From the NCBI RefSeq assembly GCF_900626095.1, contig NZ_UYZZ01000001.1, positions 1 to 64,000 on the forward strand: DNA of 64,000 bases, read 5' to 3'. The notes under the pieces were generated by a model that searched no databases, was not told the origin of the DNA, and saw nothing but the letters and a program-made list of their open reading frames with translations. Below are positions 61,889 to 64,000 of this stretch, piece by piece; the stretch's first letter is position 1; every line of letters starts with the position of its first letter. Source of the stretch: Clostridium rectalis (GTDB lineage: Bacteria; Bacillota; Clostridia; Clostridiales; Clostridiaceae). Position numbers and translations under genes: made by a program.

Positions 61889-63433
61889 ATGAGTAATTCT
61901 ATTGAAATAAAGGGAGAAGAGAAACTGAATTGGTTTGGAAGGTTTTTAAATAAGGTAGAAATTTTAGGTAATAAAATGCCGGATCCTGTAACTATTTTCA
62001 TGGCATTATCTTTTATACTTATTATAATATCATATTTTGCGTCAGGAGTTACTGTAATAAATCCTTCTAATAATAAAGAGGTACAAGCAGTTAATTTATT
62101 ATCTAAAAGTGGATTTAGAACTATTTTAACTCAGTGCGTGATAAAATTTCAGGAATTTCCGCCACTAGGAATGGTTCTTGTGGTTATGTTTGGAGCAGGG
62201 GTGGCTGAAAAATCTGGGCTTATGGAAGTTGCTATGAAAACTTCTATTGTTAAAGTACCGAAAAAATTAGTTACAGCTACAACTATTTTGATTTGTATAT
62301 TATCAGATGGTGCTGGAGATGCAGGGTTTATATTATTGCCTCCTTTAGCGGCTACAGTTTTTTTATCTATAGGCAGGCACCCTTTAGTAGGTATGTTTGC
62401 AGCATATGCAGGAGTTGCAGGTGGATTTTCTGCAAATTTAATTGTAAATATGACTGATGTATTAATGGCCAGTTTTACTATACCGGCAGCTAAGATTTTA
62501 AATAAAAATTACAATTGTACACCGGCAATGAATATATACTTTATGATATTCTCAACTATAATTTTAGTTATATGTGGTGTGTTTGTAACAGAGAGGATAA
62601 TAGCTCCAAGATTTGAAAAAGATAGCTTTCAGTTTAAACAAGATGAGTATAAAAAAATCTGTGATAGTGAGAAAAAGGGTTTAAAATGGGCGGGTATGTC
62701 CATACTTATTATGATAGTAATTATAGTACTATTAAGTGTGGGAGAAGATGCATTTATGTCTGATCCTAAAACTGGATCTTTATTAGCATGGGAATCTCCA
62801 CTTATGCAGGGACTAATCCCCATAATAACAATTATGTTTCTGATTCCGGGGGTAATATATGGAAAAATAACTGGTAGCATAAAAAATGATAAAGATATAG
62901 TAACTATGATGGGAGAATCAATGAAAGATATGGCATCATATATAGTATTAGCTTTTGCTGCATCTATATTTATAGCGCTGTTTAATTGGAGTAATTTAGG
63001 TATAATTATGTCGGTGAAGGGGGCAAATTTACTTAAAAACTCTGGATTTACAGGGGTAGGAATCATAATAGGTTTTATAATTCTAGAGTCTTTTATAAAT
63101 ATATTCATAGGTAGTGCATCTGCAAAATGGGCTATAATGGCGCCTATATTTGTACCAATGTTAATGTTATTGGGATATAGTCCAGCAGTAACACAAATGG
63201 CATTTCGTATAGGAGATTCTATAACAAACCCAATAAGTCCATTATTTACTTACTTTCCCATTTTAATTACTTTTGTAAGAAAATATGATAAAAAAGCAGG
63301 AATGGGTACAATGATCTCAAATATGTTACCGTATTCTATAGTGTTTGGATTATTTTGGACAATATCTTTACTTGTGTTTATAGAATTTAATATACCATTA
63401 GGACCAGGTGGGAATATAAAATATATTATTTAA
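61889..63433 (+). CDS. AbgT family transporter
   Basis: 514 residues, about 11-12 membrane helices. FLNKVEILGNKMPDPVTIFM at the N terminus, LSDGAGDAGFILLPPLAATVFLSIGRHPL, AGVAGGFSANLIV, FINIFIGSASAKWAIMAPIFVPMLMLLG and RIGDSITNPISPLFTYFP are the AbgT signatures. In E. coli AbgT imports p-aminobenzoyl-glutamate; several relatives export sulfonamides. With the M20 hydrolase directly upstream, import is the more likely role. ATG behind AAAGGGGG. Confidence 0.94.
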   Translation: MSNSIEIKGEEKLNWFGRFLNKVEILGNKMPDPVTIFMALSFILIIISYFASGVTVINPSNNKEVQAVNLLSKSGFRTILTQCVIKFQEFPPLGMVLVVMFGAGVAEKSGLMEVAMKTSIVKVPKKLVTATTILICILSDGAGDAGFILLPPLAATVFLSIGRHPLVGMFAAYAGVAGGFSANLIVNMTDVLMASFTIPAAKILNKNYNCTPAMNIYFMIFSTIILVICGVFVTERIIAPRFEKDSFQFKQDEYKKICDSEKKGLKWAGMSILIMIVIIVLLSVGEDAFMSDPKTGSLLAWESPLMQGLIPIITIMFLIPGVIYGKITGSIKNDKDIVTMMGESMKDMASYIVLAFAASIFIALFNWSNLGIIMSVKGANLLKNSGFTGVGIIIGFIILESFINIFIGSASAKWAIMAPIFVPMLMLLGYSPAVTQMAFRIGDSITNPISPLFTYFPILITFVRKYDKKAGMGTMISNMLPYSIVFGLFWTISLLVFIEFNIPLGPGGNIKYII

Positions 63434-63484
63434 TTAAAAAATATAGTATTTAATTTGTAAAAATTCATATAATATAATTAATAT

Positions 63485-63513
63485 TTGACATTCTAAAAAA
63501 AATATGATAAAAT
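63485..63513 (+). promoter_or_regulatory. Sigma-A promoter of tyrS T-box transcript
   Basis: TTGACA (63485-63490), a 17-bp spacer, TAAAAT (63508-63513). Confidence 0.9.
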
Positions 63514-63534
63514 ACTTCCTAAATTAAGAAATTA

Positions 63535-63813
63535 AAAGCAATGATGAGAATAAGTAGAAATAAATTACCTTTATAGAGAGCTTCCGGTTGGTGAAAGGGA
63601 GTGAGGAATTTATTTTGAATACAGCTCTAAGCTGAGACTGAACACTTTCAGTTAGTAGGTTGTTTCGGGTTTCCTTGCCCCCCTTATAGGGCTAGAGTAT
63701 AAACATATTATGTCGTACTTGAAGAGGTTAATAGGGTGACCTATTAATAAATTGAGGTGGTAACGCGGGTAAAACTCTCGTCCTCTAGTTTTCTAGAGGA
63801 CGAGAGTTTTTAT
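63535..63813 (+). ncRNA. T-box riboswitch, tyrosine (UAC) specifier
   Basis: The T-box sequence GAGGTGGTAACGCGG lies at 63754-63768. Stem I has AGTAG and AGAGAGCTTCC, and the specifier loop reads GAA-TAC-A with TAC at 63620-63622, the tyrosine codon. The terminator stem AAACTCTCGTCCTCTAG with its complement and TTTT tail ends near 63813. The gene downstream is a tyrosyl-tRNA synthetase, consistent with the specifier. Confidence 0.95.
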
Positions 63814-63906
63814 ATTTTAAATATTTTAAATATTTTAAATAAACTTAATAAGAACTAGAATCTTAGTAATATTTAATAATTTTATAGTTATAAGGAGGAA
63901 ATATAA

Positions 63907-64000
63907 GTGAAAGATGTATTTGAACAAGTGAAAATAATTAAAAAAGGTGTGGATGAGATAATAAATGAAGAGGAACTAAAAAGTAAAATTGAAAAATCAA
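63907..64000 (+). CDS. tyrS: Tyrosyl-tRNA synthetase, N-terminal fragment (cut by window)
   Basis: 31 codons from a GTG 7 bases after AAGGAGG: MKDVFEQVKIIKKGVDEII then NEEELKSKI. This is the opening of the TyrS type in which a short helical N terminus (xLxIIKRGVDEIISEEEL) precedes the catalytic domain. The tyrosine T-box before it supports the call. The catalytic HIGH and KMSKS motifs lie beyond the window. Confidence 0.85.
   Translation, partial: MKDVFEQVKIIKKGVDEIINEEELKSKIEKS

Noticed and set aside
62629-63108. 159-codon minus-strand frame inside the AbgT gene
   Set aside because: Shadow of a long membrane-protein gene; AT-rich codon use commonly gives such frames.
1-64000. CRISPR arrays, tRNA, rRNA, prophage or insertion sequences
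   Set aside because: No regular spaced repeats, no tRNA or rRNA sequence recognised, and no transposase or phage genes; the only mobile element found is the group II intron.

Overview
The window is AT-rich DNA from a low-GC, anaerobic Firmicute, most likely a Clostridium of the sensu stricto group. The evidence is strong AGGAGG-type ribosome binding sites, frequent TTG and GTG starts, T-box leaders, Fur-like boxes, a hybrid cluster protein, a BceRS-AB type module and a clostridial set of hypothetical proteins. The species cannot be fixed from the sequence alone. There is no rRNA, tRNA, CRISPR array or phage; the only clear mobile element is a group II intron.

Layout. 1-5.4 kb: end of a Cys-rich protein, a nucleotide-sugar dehydrogenase, an exported metallo-beta-lactamase-fold protein with an FAD/4-Cys oxidoreductase, and a TraX protein. 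5.4-7.3 kb (minus): secreted CAP protein and a zinc phospholipase C-like protein. 7.4-11.4 kb: paired half-size chromate transporters, then a manganese (yybP-ykoY) riboswitch ahead of a P-type ATPase. 11.5-13.8 kb: MATE exporter behind a Fur-like box and a second TraX protein. 14-18.5 kb (minus): response regulator, kinase, ABC ATPase and permease of a peptide-antibiotic detoxification module with a matching operator. 18.7-27.5 kb: propeller protein, YaaR, ClC antiporter, alpha/beta hydrolase, sigma-54 activator with a Cys cluster, and a minus-strand operon of an AbgB-like M20 hydrolase with two membrane proteins.

27.6-33.4 kb is a flavin block: FMN riboswitch, ribD-ribE-ribBA-ribH, then a Fur-box-preceded FMN-binding lipoprotein and a membrane-anchored protein with two FMN-binding domains. 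33.5-36.9 kb: an HD-domain phosphohydrolase gene split in frame by a 2.66 kb group II intron encoding an RT/maturase/HNH protein; the intron ends are supported by predicted EBS/IBS pairing. 37-45.3 kb: XRE regulator, cyclophilin, an odd-start hypothetical gene, NAD synthetase, hybrid cluster protein behind a palindrome, NfeD plus stomatin-like pair, MgtC protein. 45.4-52.1 kb: acetyltransferase, two DUF3298-type proteins, VanZ-RDD fusion, a Pro/Gly-rich protein, FlxA-like coiled coil, TraB/GumN-like protein and small membrane proteins.

52.3-64 kb: a nuclease-helicase fusion of the XPD/DinG type, a T-box (probably Leu) controlling tandem brnQ genes, ddl with a MocR regulator, an M20 amidohydrolase with an AbgT transporter, and a tyrosine T-box leading into the start of tyrS, which runs off the window.

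Themes that link genes: RNA-based control (Mn, FMN, two T-boxes), redox and flavin functions at the cell surface, envelope stress defence, and uptake plus hydrolysis of acylated amino acids or aminobenzoyl-glutamate-like compounds by two separate M20/transporter modules.
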